Assembly: GCA_946413525.1 (NCBI GenBank) | Contig: CAMKKZ010000022.1 | Span: 1 to 59,796, forward strand | Origin: an uncultured Oribacterium sp. | Lineage (GTDB): Bacteria > Bacillota > Clostridia > Lachnospirales > Lachnospiraceae | Length of the DNA: 59,796 bases | Direction: 5' to 3' | Shown: piece after piece, positions 50,118 through 59,400 of the stretch | How the letters are laid out: every line of letters starts with the position of its first letter | Numbering within the stretch: position 1 is the first letter of the stretch | The notes under the pieces: generated by a model | The model's input: only the letters and a program-made list of their open reading frames with translations | Told to the model about the DNA's origin: nothing | Database searches by the model: none | Position numbers and translations under genes: made by a program

Positions 50118-51356
50118 AAGTTGGATCAGCAGGCCCCAGAAGACGCCAAATCCATATAAGGAAAGCAATATCAGCAGGTTCTCGTTAGGGTGGTCATTCG
50201 TGCGGAACAAAACGAGGAGGCCAACTCCCGCGCCAACCAAAAGTCCGGCCATCATTTGACCGCCGCTCAGCATGCCCATTAGCCATAGCTTTGTCAGAGC
50301 CACGGAAGCGGCGCAATTCGGAATCAGGCCGACCAGTCCCGCAAGAAACACGCCTGCCAGCGGTTTTCCCACAAGGAAACTCCCAATCGCATCTTCCCCG
50401 ATGCCCTCCACCAAAAGAGTTATCACAAGATTGAAAATAAAAATATAAATAGTAATCTGGATGGTATGGTGAATTGCCGGACGGATGATATTTATCCAGG
50501 CATCCGATAAAAAATGAAAAACTCCGTTTACAGAATCTTTATGGGAATGAGCGGACAAATCCATTTGAGAACGGGGAGCGGAATCCATCTGGGCATGAGA
50601 AACGGGATCCGTATGGGCATGGGAAGCGGAATCCGTATGAGCATGGGAGACGGATTCCGTATGGGTATGGAAAGCGGATTCCGTACGCGCATGGGAGGTA
50701 GATTCCGCATGGGCATGGGAAGCGGAATCCGTACGAGCATGGGAGGCAGATTCCGTACGCGCATGGGAGGCTGAATCCTTACGCGCATGGGAAGCAGATT
50801 CCGTACGCGCATGGGAGGCGGAATGCATCCGCATTATTCCTTTGCCATTATGAACGTGGCCATCATAGGCATAAGGGATGCCGGGCTTCCCACAATCACA
50901 GCCCTCTCTCTCGCATAGATCATGAATCTTTTTTGTGCTCGCCCGGCCTTTCCCGAAGGACATTCTGCGCAAAAGGAAATCTGCCGCAAAGCCGCTCAGC
51001 ATTCCAATCAGGAATTTCAGAAAAAGAATACGCGCAATTGGCCCCATCCCGGCAGAGGACGTGAGCAGGATAGGCAGCATTTCATCAGACGTTGAAAGGA
51101 AAACGGCAAGCAGCGTTCCCATTGAGATAATGCCTCCCGAAAACAGGCTTGCTGCCGCGGCTGAAAAGCCGCATTGGGGGATAATGCCGGATACTGCGCC
51201 AAAAAACGGGCCGTAAATCCCGGCCTTTTCCAATAACTGCCTGGTTTTCTGTTCCGAGGCCTGCTCCAGGTACTCCATCAAAAGGTAGGTTAAAAGCAGG
51301 AACGGAAGAAGCTTTACCGTATCGAGCACGGCATCCATTAACGCGTCAACGACCAT
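50103..51356 (-). CDS. Putative heavy-metal permease with His-rich repeat loop
   Basis: A polytopic membrane protein resembling the putative manganese/heavy-metal exporter group (ArsP_2-like, PF11449). The N-terminal half has membrane segments with GIIPQCGFSAAAASLFSGG, typical of the family; the C-terminal half has a matching GLIPNCAASVALTKLWLMG. Between them (about 150-285) lies a loop with a Cys-rich CEREGCDCGKPG and a dozen 8-residue repeats of SHART(E/D)SA type, encoded by 24-bp units (about 50550-50820). His-rich loops in such carriers usually bind metal. The 3' end is tandemly repeated. Confidence 0.8.
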   Translation of the reverse strand: MVVDALMDAVLDTVKLLPFLLLTYLLMEYLEQASEQKTRQLLEKAGIYGPFFGAVSGIIPQCGFSAAAASLFSGGIISMGTLLAVFLSTSDEMLPILLTSSAGMGPIARILFLKFLIGMLSGFAADFLLRRMSFGKGRASTKKIHDLCEREGCDCGKPGIPYAYDGHVHNGKGIMRMHSASHARTESASHARKDSASHARTESASHARTDSASHAHAESTSHARTESAFHTHTESVSHAHTDSASHAHTDPVSHAQMDSAPRSQMDLSAHSHKDSVNGVFHFLSDAWINIIRPAIHHTIQITIYIFIFNLVITLLVEGIGEDAIGSFLVGKPLAGVFLAGLVGLIPNCAASVALTKLWLMGMLSGGQMMAGLLVGAGVGLLVLFRTNDHPNENLLILLSLYGFGVFWGLLIQLLGLP

Positions 51357-51440
51357 ATCCCCTATGTCCCCCTGCCTTTCCCGGGTTTGACCGCAGCATG
51401 GAATGCCGCGGAAAAAAATTGTCCTCTGAAATGGACTGCA

Positions 51441-51540
51441 AAGCGCTGATTTATAGATCGATATCCCCAGGTTTTTCAGACCCTGAAAATCCTGACGAAA
51501 TGTTACTACAAACCGCTGATTTATAGATCGATATCCCCAA
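51441..51540. repeat. 70-bp tandem duplication carrying the DUF6465 gene end
   Basis: CGCTGATTTATAGATCGATA plus TCCCCA occurs at 51445 and 51515, spaced 70 bases. The right copy holds the stop and last codons of the DUF6465 gene; the left copy lies downstream of it and is non-coding. Confidence 0.93.
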
Positions 51541-52081
51541 GCCCGTCTCCATTAATGACGTAATAAGCCTTCCCCTCTTCCGGCTTGATATAAAGCTCCA
51601 GGGAGCGTGCTTCCGCGGCATCACGGTTATTGTTCTTTGCCCAGTGTTCTTTTGCCCTTTCAGACAGATCGCCTGCCTTCCATGAATTGCCACCATATTG
51701 AACCTCTATATTCACAACAGCTATCCCCGGAATTGGCGGCAAACCCTCTTTTCCCAAAACAGGAGGCAAATCTTCTTTTCTCAAAACAGGAGGCAAATCC
51801 TCTTTTTCTAAAACCGGAGGCAATTCTCCTTTTCCTAAAATAGGAGGCAAATTCTCTTTTTCTAAAACCGGAGGCAAATCCGACTTGATCGAAGCAGGCT
51901 CTTTGTCAGCCGCGTCAGAAATGGGAAGCGATTCATCTTTCCCGGGCACTGCGTCCGGCTCAAGCTTCCCGGCAGCAGACGCTTCCTTCACCGATTTCTC
52001 CTTCTTTGCGCTTCCCCTCCTGCTCCTGGCAGGTTTTTTTTCCACAAGCTCCTCGACAGGCGGGTCTGTACTTCTTCTCAT
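51521..52081 (-). CDS. DUF6465 family protein with Pro-rich repeats
   Basis: The C-terminal ~75 residues (AVVNIEVQYGGNSWKAGDL then LELYIKPEEGKAYYVINGDG) match the clostridial DUF6465 family, function unknown. The N-terminal half is Lys/Ala/Glu-rich, followed by seven LPPVL-KE(D/N) repeats encoded by 27-bp units (about 51730-51880). AGGAGG lies upstream of the start. Its 3' end is duplicated downstream. Confidence 0.78.
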   Translation of the reverse strand: MRRSTDPPVEELVEKKPARSRRGSAKKEKSVKEASAAGKLEPDAVPGKDESLPISDAADKEPASIKSDLPPVLEKENLPPILGKGELPPVLEKEDLPPVLRKEDLPPVLGKEGLPPIPGIAVVNIEVQYGGNSWKAGDLSERAKEHWAKNNNRDAAEARSLELYIKPEEGKAYYVINGDGLGDIDL

Positions 52082-52094
52082 TTTTTTAAACCTC

Positions 52095-52415
52095 CTTTAT
52101 TAAAGTGGTTTTTGGCCGCTTTAATAGCCGACAAACAGATGCGGTTTCGCATTCCTTACGGATCCTTTTTCACCGAAAGCACTTTTATAATAATGCATAT
52201 TGCCGTCTTTTGCAAGACTGTATAGGATTGCGCAGTGCCAGAGTGTTTGACGTAGCTGTCATAAATAAACAGCGCCCTCCGGAGTCCATGAAAATCCGAA
52301 GAGCGCCAATCCGTCCCGCAATACAAGATATATATAGGACATGAATGTTCCTTCAGAAAGATTCATGTCTCAAAACCGATAGGACATGAATGTTCCTTCA
52401 GGAAGAATCATGTCC
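52095..52415. repeat. Repeats and hairpins downstream of coaX
   Basis: The 482-base gap 52082-52564 holds no gene. It contains a relative of the 53523 repeat (about 52099-52160, with TTTTTGGCCGCTTTAAT), a GCGCCCTCCGGA/TCCGAAGAGCGC hairpin (about 52270-52305), and two hairpins of the form GACATGAATGTTCC-TTCAG-GATTCATGTC at 52338 and 52383, 45 bases apart. Confidence 0.75.
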
Positions 52416-52507
52416 GTACTTGGCAAAGCCCGCAGGGGATATGCCTTGACCCGCTTGCGGGTCGAGGCTAGCCACCCGGCAATGAGGGTTTGTCCGCCGC
52501 AGGCGAA

Positions 52508-52540
52508 TTTTGACGCGCTTTTCCTCAGAGCGCGTCAAAA
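52508..52540. terminator. Bidirectional terminator after coaX
   Basis: TTTTGACGCGCT and its exact complement AGCGCGTCAAAA enclose a 9-base loop. With T-runs on both strands it can end coaX transcription, whose stop lies 25 bases away, and any from the other side. Confidence 0.8.
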
Positions 52541-52564
52541 CCATGATTTCACGCGTGTGTTCAG

Positions 52565-53506
52565 TTAAGCCGAACAGTCACAATTCCTTCTGAAAACATA
52601 CTCCAGCCCTTTCAAAAGCAGGAACGGGTCATGGATCACGGGATGCCGCATCCAATCCTTCACCAGAGAGGAAAAACCGCCAGTCAAAACGAGAGGTATC
52701 TCATCCTGACGCCATTCTTCCTCCAGACGGGCCGCCAGTCCGTCAATCATAGCCGCAGTACCAATGATCGCGCCATTAAACATGCAGGATGCCGCATTCG
52801 TCCCCAAAACACTGCCTTTATATATTAATGAAGGACTGTTCTCTTCCTCATCTATCAGGGTGGGTTTTTGCCGCTCTGAATTCTGACATAGCGAACCGCC
52901 CGCAGGGCAAGTCTGCTCATTAGCCGATACATGCCGGACAGAAATCGATTCACTCATTGGGGAATTGTCAGCCGGCTTTCCCTTTCCGGCATATAATTTT
53001 GGAAGAACTGCTGTTTTTTCAGACATGGCATCCAGCATCATCTGAACTCCGCAGGAAATGCTTCCTCCCGCAAAGTGTCCCTCTGAATCCACGGCTGACA
53101 TGGTGGTACAACTGCCAAGATCGAAAACCATCACCGGAGCCCCATAGCCTTCCCTGGCCATGAGCGAATCTACCAGTCGATCCATTCCGGGAGGGTTGCC
53201 CTTGTAGGACGGATAGGAAATCCCCATGTCCAGCTCCGGCCCGCAAATCAAAGGCTCGCGCCCTGACAGCTCTCTCAGAAGGCGAGAAAGCGGTGCGATA
53301 CATTCAGGCACAACAGAACTCAAGATGGAACCCTCAATATTTATCCCTGAAGAAATGGATGTCATGAGCATTGCCGCAAGACCCTCCTGCCCCTGATCAT
53401 TCAGCAGTTCCCCATGGGTTTCCAAACGGCGAACAAAAAGCACATTCCCTTTTTCAATACCCGCAATAACCACATTCGTATTGCCGGCATCCGCCACAAT
53501 GACCAT
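52565..53506 (-). CDS. coaX: Type III pantothenate kinase with in-frame repeat insertion
   Basis: Phosphorylates pantothenate, the first step of CoA synthesis. Seen: MVIVADAGNTNVVIAGIE, the phosphate-binding start, GNPPGMDRLVDSLMA near 105, FDLGSCTTMSAVD near 128 and VLTGGFSSLVKDWM near the end. Start at 53506 behind GGGGAG. Where the family has a short loop between LPK and the VIGKNT-like VLGTNA, this protein has about 50 extra residues; part of these (SANEQTCPAGGSLCQ and following) is encoded by the interspersed repeat at 52847-52918. Clustered with panT and coaBC. Confidence 0.93.
   Translation of the reverse strand: MVIVADAGNTNVVIAGIEKGNVLFVRRLETHGELLNDQGQEGLAAMLMTSISSGINIEGSILSSVVPECIAPLSRLLRELSGREPLICGPELDMGISYPSYKGNPPGMDRLVDSLMAREGYGAPVMVFDLGSCTTMSAVDSEGHFAGGSISCGVQMMLDAMSEKTAVLPKLYAGKGKPADNSPMSESISVRHVSANEQTCPAGGSLCQNSERQKPTLIDEEENSPSLIYKGSVLGTNAASCMFNGAIIGTAAMIDGLAARLEEEWRQDEIPLVLTGGFSSLVKDWMRHPVIHDPFLLLKGLEYVFRRNCDCSA
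52847..52918 (+). repeat. Interspersed ~70-bp repeat inside coaX
   Basis: CTCATCTATCAG, GTGGGTTTTTGCC, CTGACATAGCGAACCGCCCG and GGGCAAGTCTGCTC match the repeats at 10288 and (complementary) 24421-24558. Here 72 bases are in frame with coaX and are translated as a 24-residue stretch. Confidence 0.92.
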
Positions 53507-53522
53507 GTACTTTTCTCCCCTA

Positions 53523-53630
53523 TCAGAGTGGGTTTTGGCCACTCTGAGTTCATGACAAACCGATGCGGCATCGCATCCGCAAGGCCGCCTAATTAGAGCG
53601 GGTTTCGGCTGCACCGATTTCATGACATAT
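53523..53630. repeat. 70-bp tandem repeat between coaX and panT
   Basis: T(C/T)AGAG(T/C)GGGTTT-GGC followed by TTCATGACA occurs at 53523 and 53593, spaced 70 bases. It fills the 139-base gap between the coaX start and the panT stop, apart from the coaX ribosome binding site. Confidence 0.87.
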
Positions 53631-53645
53631 AATGAATAATGCCGA

Positions 53646-54350
53646 TCAGTCTTTTCTCAGATAAACATTGGCACGGAACAGCGGAAGGGAAACCGCGGGA
53701 ACCAGGATGGCCGCCACCAGCATTTCCGGTATCCCATTGGCAAACACCACACTTAAAATAACGGAAAGCACTGTGCTGACAGGTATTCCATTGGCCGCAG
53801 CGTAGGCATCACGAAAAACGAAATAAATCATGCCCATGACAAGCGCCGTATTGGTTATCGCGCCGATTGCCCCGCAGAGAGAAAGGATTGCGGCGCGGAC
53901 TATGCCTTTCGCGGGCACAGGCTTTTTCAGCAAAAGACCCTCGGCAAAATGGTAAAACAGAAAAGGCATGACCCCGACAAGCATCCTCGGGAGGAAGCAG
54001 ATGAGGATGGCCCAGAACGAACCTCTTCCAAGCCCTGGAACAGGAACGGCGGGTGTGAAAGCAAAGGACAGGATGCTGGGATGCATGGTGTTCTTTATGA
54101 AACTGGTCAGCCCGAAAAGAAAGCCAAGTCCCGCGCCCTTCTTCGGCCCCAGGAAAAGCGCGCCAATGATGACAGGCACATGCAGGATGGTTGCCTTGAT
54201 CAGGGGCAAATCAATGATTCCGAATGGCGTAAAGGCCATGAGGAGGACAATGGCCATGAACATTGCCATTACCCCCATCTCCCTTGCGCCGCTGTCCACC
54301 GGGACGGCATCAATAGAAATCGTCTGAGATCTTACATTTTCCATATTCAA
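53646..54350 (-). CDS. panT: ECF transporter substrate-binding subunit, probably PanT
   Basis: A 234-residue integral membrane protein with about six segments: MAMFMAIVLLMAFTPFGIID, then ILHVPVIIGALFLGPKKGAGLG, a hallmark of ECF S components. Location between coaX and coaBC points to pantothenate as substrate, as in known PanT proteins. A non-hydrophobic ~20-residue tail precedes the first segment. It needs the shared EcfAA'T energising module, which is not in this window. Confidence 0.85.
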   Translation of the reverse strand: MNMENVRSQTISIDAVPVDSGAREMGVMAMFMAIVLLMAFTPFGIIDLPLIKATILHVPVIIGALFLGPKKGAGLGFLFGLTSFIKNTMHPSILSFAFTPAVPVPGLGRGSFWAILICFLPRMLVGVMPFLFYHFAEGLLLKKPVPAKGIVRAAILSLCGAIGAITNTALVMGMIYFVFRDAYAAANGIPVSTVLSVILSVVFANGIPEMLVAAILVPAVSLPLFRANVYLRKD

Positions 54351-54686
54351 TTACCTCCTTGCTGCGGTTCCGCCCTATTACGGATATCGCGCAAGACATA
54401 TCTTATATCATTTGACTGTTTTTTCAATTATTTTCACAAAAATTTCTTGCTTTTTTTAAAAAACATGATATTGATAATGATATTGATAATTGAAATAAAG
54501 ACAATGAAGATAATAATGTCGATAATTACGAAAATGGCAATACTGACGCTGGCGATTGGGCGCAGAATACTTATCTTAATATATTTCGCGAAATTACCGA
54601 TATTATTGATGTATGTCTGTGTTGAAGGAGCCGTTCTTTACCGCCCCTTCGCTGATTAGTGATGATGAAGAAGGGGCTTTAGGCTT

Positions 54687-55886
54687 ATGTTGAATGGGAA
54701 AAAGATAATTTTAGGAGTTACCGGCGGGATTGCAGCGTATAAGGCAGCCGGGCTTTGCTCTCTGCTGATGAAACAGCATGCAGAAGTTGACGTAATTATG
54801 ACAAAAAACGCATTGGAATTCCTTACTCCCCTTAGCTTCGAGGCTCTTTCTCACAGGGAAGTATACACGGACACATTCGAGCAGAAGCATCCGTGGGAAA
54901 TAAAGCATATTTCGCTGGCGACAAACGCGGACGCGCTGATCATCGCCCCGGCCACGGCCAATATCATTGCGAAGCTCGCGCACGGAATTGCCGATGACAT
55001 GCTGACAACCACTGCCCTTGCCTGCACCTGCAGGAAAATGATTGCGCCGGCCATGAACAGCCACATGTATGAAAACCCCGTTACCCAGAAGAACCTTACG
55101 CTGCTCAGGGAATACGGGTGGATTGTCATCGATCCTGCGGAGGGTCATCTTGCCTGCGGAGAGGACGGGGTCGGGAAGCTTCCCGAGCCGCAGGATTTAC
55201 TGCAGTATGTGCTGCATGCCTGCGCCTGCGAAAGGGACATGGAGGGCATGAAGGTGCTTGTCACGGCAGGTCCTACCCAGGAGGCTCTGGATCCGGTACG
55301 CTTCCTCACAAACCACTCTTCCGGCAAGATGGGATATGCCATTGCCGAAGCGGCTGCCATGCGGGGCGCCGACGTCACGCTGGTTTCCGGCCCCACCTCC
55401 CTCCCCCGCCCCATCTTCGTGGAATACGTCGGGGTCACCACCGCGGAGGAAATGTTCGAGGCCGTCACCTCCAGATCCATGGCGCAGGATCTCATCATTA
55501 AGGCTGCGGCCGTGGCTGATTACCGTCCGTCTTATGTTTCCGTGAACAAAATTAAAAAGACGGACGATGGCTTTGAACTGATCCTCCCGCTTGAACATAC
55601 CGAGGACATTCTTCAATATCTTGGGGAAAACAAGCCGGAATGGCAGATCCTGTGCGGCTTTTCGATGGAAACAGAAAATCTCCTGGAGAATTCCAGACAG
55701 AAGCTGGAAAAGAAGCATCTTGACATGATCGCCGCGAATAGCCTGAGCACGGATGGCGCCGGCTTTCAGGGTGACACCAATATACTGACGCTGATTACCA
55801 AAGGGAGCACGGTGGATCTGCCGCTTATGAGCAAAAGGCAGGCCGCGCACCGGCTGCTGGACGAGCTCATGAAAATCACCTTCTAA
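54687..55886 (+). CDS. coaBC: CoaBC, phosphopantothenoylcysteine synthase/decarboxylase
   Basis: Joins cysteine to 4'-phosphopantothenate and decarboxylates the product. N-terminal CoaC domain: GKKIILGVTGGIAAYKAAGL, the catalytic His in KHISLATNADALIIAPATAN and APAMNSHMYENPVTQKN. C-terminal CoaB domain: VLVTAGPTQEALDPVRFLTN, HSSGKMGYAIAEAA and the Lys in KIKKTDDG. Length 399 is standard. It is divergent from panT and coaX, with an AT-rich 336-base gap between them that likely holds both promoters. Confidence 0.97.
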   Translation: MLNGKKIILGVTGGIAAYKAAGLCSLLMKQHAEVDVIMTKNALEFLTPLSFEALSHREVYTDTFEQKHPWEIKHISLATNADALIIAPATANIIAKLAHGIADDMLTTTALACTCRKMIAPAMNSHMYENPVTQKNLTLLREYGWIVIDPAEGHLACGEDGVGKLPEPQDLLQYVLHACACERDMEGMKVLVTAGPTQEALDPVRFLTNHSSGKMGYAIAEAAAMRGADVTLVSGPTSLPRPIFVEYVGVTTAEEMFEAVTSRSMAQDLIIKAAAVADYRPSYVSVNKIKKTDDGFELILPLEHTEDILQYLGENKPEWQILCGFSMETENLLENSRQKLEKKHLDMIAANSLSTDGAGFQGDTNILTLITKGSTVDLPLMSKRQAAHRLLDELMKITF

Positions 55887-55889
55887 ACT

Positions 55890-55913
55890 CAGAGCGGGCA
55901 AAAGCCCGCTCTG
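55890..55913. terminator. Hairpin after coaBC
   Basis: CAGAGCGGGC-AAAA-GCCCGCTCTG forms a perfect 10-bp stem four bases after the coaBC stop. It lacks a T-run and resembles parts of the interspersed repeats, so terminator function is uncertain. Confidence 0.6.
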
Positions 55914-55921
55914 ATATCTGG

Positions 55922-56203
55922 ATGAGAAAAATGGAAAATTACAGATTATTAATATTATCTTTCCTGGCTGCCGCAAACATCTGGACATTTATCCTGTATG
56001 GGATGGACAAATGGAAAGCCATGCATGGAAAATGGAGAACCCCCGAAAGGACGCTGCTTCTGCTTGCTTTTGCTTTTGGCAGCGGCGGAGCTCTTCTGGG
56101 CATGCTCGTTTTCCATCATAAGACCAGAAAAGCCAAATTTCTTATACTTGTGCCATCCTTTCTCATCCTGCATGCGATACTTTTGTTTTACATAATGGCG
56201 TAA
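55922..56203 (+). CDS. DUF1294 small membrane protein
   Basis: A 93-residue protein of the DUF1294 family (PF06961), function unknown. Seen: an N-terminal membrane segment, the characteristic YGMDKWKAMHGKWRTPERTL, a second segment LLLAFAFGSGGALLGMLVF, HHKTRKAKF, and a third segment. Length and motif order are complete. The Met at 55931 is an alternative start. The 234 bases downstream hold an imperfect palindrome (about 56368-56418, AGAGCGATGCAGTA/TACTGCACCGCTCT) that may terminate one or both convergent genes. Confidence 0.88.
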   Translation: MRKMENYRLLILSFLAAANIWTFILYGMDKWKAMHGKWRTPERTLLLLAFAFGSGGALLGMLVFHHKTRKAKFLILVPSFLILHAILLFYIMA

Positions 56204-56437
56204 CGATTTGAGGCTTTCTGAGATGCTTTCACGCATGCATCCCCAACAATCGTGTCAGGGGGATGAAATCCCCCCATTCGTCCGAAAGCTGTCGTCTGTC
56301 TCAAGGCAACATCTTTCTTGCGGAGTCTTTGCGAATCGAGCTCGTCCGGTTTAATTCCTGACTAACAGAGCGATGCAGTATTGCGGCAATCGCCTGACCA
56401 GACGTACTGCACCGCTCTCCATCAGAACCGGGTCCTT

Positions 56438-59400
56438 TTAACCTGCGTTGGCCGGCCCTCCCTTCTTTCTGGCCTCCTTGGCTGCCTCATGCTCCGCCCT
56501 CTTCGCGGCTGCCTTTTCTGCCTTGTGGGCATCCAGGCGCCTTCTGCGTTCAGGTTCCTTTTGCTCAAGCTCTTGAAGGGATACCTTCTTCCGTTCTCCG
56601 GAATGGACGTTCAGATCTCCTAGCTTCTGTCCCTCCTGCGCGGACTGCATGGCACGGTCGAAGTTTGCCGCATTTACGTTGCTCATGCCCTCCCAGATAT
56701 CCGTCACCATCTTCAGACGATCCTTCCCGTCCTGCGTCCGGGGGTTCTGTCTGCTCACGATATAGTCCTCGCAGAGATCCTGAAGAAGAGCGTATTCCTT
56801 CTTGTAAGTCTCCATGTTCTGGGCAGTCGCGTCCTCCGTCCTCATGTTCTTCAGCTTCTCCATGGAATCCAGGATATCCTTATATTTGTCGCTGTTGGAG
56901 TACTTGACGCCCATGAGCTTCCATTTGTGATTCGACAGCCTTTCCTGCTCGCGGAAGGTAGAAGCCTCGATGTCGATGGTTTCGAAGTTACCCGCAAGGT
57001 TTGCTTCCAGGTCATCCTGCGAGGGTCCTTTTATCCCGGCTTCGGAAATCACCTTCTTTGCAAGATCCGCCTTCTCAACATAATTGGCCACCCATAAAGC
57101 GTCCCTATCCTTAGTGTCTTGATCCTTCCCATAGCTCTCAATACCCTTGGTCATGCGCTCGACGATTTCCCTTGCGGCACGGTATTTCTCCGCCATCTCC
57201 ATTTCTTTTTCCTGGGCGAAGATACGGACATTATTCAGCGGCTCAGAGCTGTTTTCATTCTCTATCCTGACCCGGTGCATGCGTTCCGCCGCGTCCGCAT
57301 ACATCTTCATACAGCGCGCCTGCTCGGTGTAATACTGCAGGAACTTAGTGAAATACTCCTTGTGCTGCGGTATCTTATCATTTTCCAATTCATTTTGGAA
57401 TTCTACAGTAGAGAGCGGATCCGGTGCTTTGTATTTGCGCTCACCGGTGATCTCCATACTGTAGGCACGGTCTACGGCGATAAAATCCTCCTGACTCAGA
57501 ACCTGCGGCGGAACGACCTCTTTCGCGGCCAGGCCGAGATCATGGCTGTCCGGTCCGTCGTTACCCATCTGATCTTTTCCAAAGCTGCGGATCATATCCG
57601 CCACCTCGGTTTTCTTCAGGCTGCCCCCCTTCAGCTTCCCGATCATCTCGTCAAGCTGATCGCTGTTCATGTTGGCCATTTTTTTGTCCATGCCGTCGAG
57701 TATGTTTTTCAGAGCCTTGGGATCCACGCCCCGGAGATCCACCTCCAGCGCACCCTGGCGACGGGCATGGCCCGCGGAGCCGTCCAGCCTCACGTTCATA
57801 ACATTGTCATCTCCGTATTTCACGTTCTGCCTGATGTCCTCGGACAGCTTTGACGCGCCCTCCGGCACGGAGCGTTTCAGGGACGATTTTTCATTCTTGT
57901 TCATCTTCGGCAGCGTGAAATTCACCTCTCCTGCGCCGAGCTTACCCAGCATAGTGTACGGATCGGCGATCCGGTCCGGGCTGCCGGCAAGCTCCGCATG
58001 TCCAAGCTGCATCAGGAAAAGGGTCTTCGCCAGATTCTTTTTGCTTTCCGGAGCAGCGTTAGCGTTCAGCAGATCGTTTTCTACTTTAGCGGCGGCGAGG
58101 GACTCCTGCAGGCTCGCGTGCTTTTTCGCCGTCTCGCTGCCGCAGATATTTCCCACTCTTTCCATTGCGGACGTGTAAACAGGGTTGCTGAGATCCATGC
58201 CCAGGCGTTTCGCAGCCTTCTGCATCTCCTGAACGCTGCCGACGAAAAGCTCGGGATGCTTCATGGCAAGGGCTCCCGCTACGGCTGCCTTGGAGAGGTT
58301 GGAAAGCTTGTCATACAGCGCATAATTCCCGTTTATGACCGAGAGCATTTTCTCCCCATCGCCTTTTTTCCCTGCAAGCTTGTCATATGCGCCTTTTTTG
58401 GCCAGGCTCACGCAATGAACCACGGACATTGAATCCATCAGTTCTCCCTGTTTGAATCCGTTCTCCATCGCCCGTTTCCAGCCCTTCGAATCGCTGACGT
58501 AGGGTTCGGGAGCCTGCCCGTCATCGGCCCTTATGCCCCAATCATATCTTCCTTCAACTTTTTCTTGCTTTGCTTTTTCGAAGATATGGAAGGGCGGGAG
58601 CGCTCCTTCCTCGCCCTGCAGGTAGGCATCGGCATTATTGAAGAAATCTGTTGCTTCAAAAACAATTTCATCAGTCTGCTCATCCTTGATGGGACCTACA
58701 TAATCATTCATGAGCTGACCTGCGACATTGACAGTCTCACGGAACTGTTCTTCCCTCGAAAACTCGGAACTGTTGCCCATTTCGTTGAGAGTCGCTCCCT
58801 CCGGAAGAGTAGCGTTTTGCTGCGAAAGGACGCATAACTGGGCGCGTGAGGAGAACTCCTGGATTTTGCCCGGCGAAAAAACATTATCCGCGTATTGGAA
58901 CGTCAGATCGCAATACTGCAGGGCATCAAGGGTTTTCATGAAATCAATCTGCTGAATATCCGCCTGTTCCTTTATGGATGCCACTACCTGACGGTCAATA
59001 TCTCGCAGCTCCGTCCCCAACTTATTGGTCTGGAGATAAAAGCTCTGGGAACCCGAAAAGGCCTCCAGCATCGGCAGATTGTCAAGGAGCTTCTCCGGCG
59101 TATCAGCCTGTCTGAGCCAGTCCATCTTCTGATCCTTCAGGTTCTTGAAGGCATTCGCGTACATCTTGCCGATCTTCTCTATGTCCTTGTCAATGAACTG
59201 GTCAAAATATTCCTGGCGGACCCCTTCGATCTTCTTTTCCAGCTCCTTGCTTTTTTCCGATTCCGGATTCATCATCAGTTCATATATATCAGCCGGTGTA
59301 AAACCCTTTGAGAAAAGGAACAGCTTCATGTGGTTATGCTCGTTGCCGGGACGTGAAATCTCGTTCAGGGGATATTCACCTGTTTTCTTCAGCTCGTCAA

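Noticed and set aside
51451..51696. 81-residue frame overlapping the DUF6465 gene
   Set aside because: It is a second reading of the DUF6465 3' end plus its 70-bp duplicate; the DUF6465 frame has the family motif.
13920..53630. Diversity-generating retroelement as the cause of the tandem repeats
   Set aside because: No reverse transcriptase and no template/variable repeat pair with adenine-biased changes were seen.
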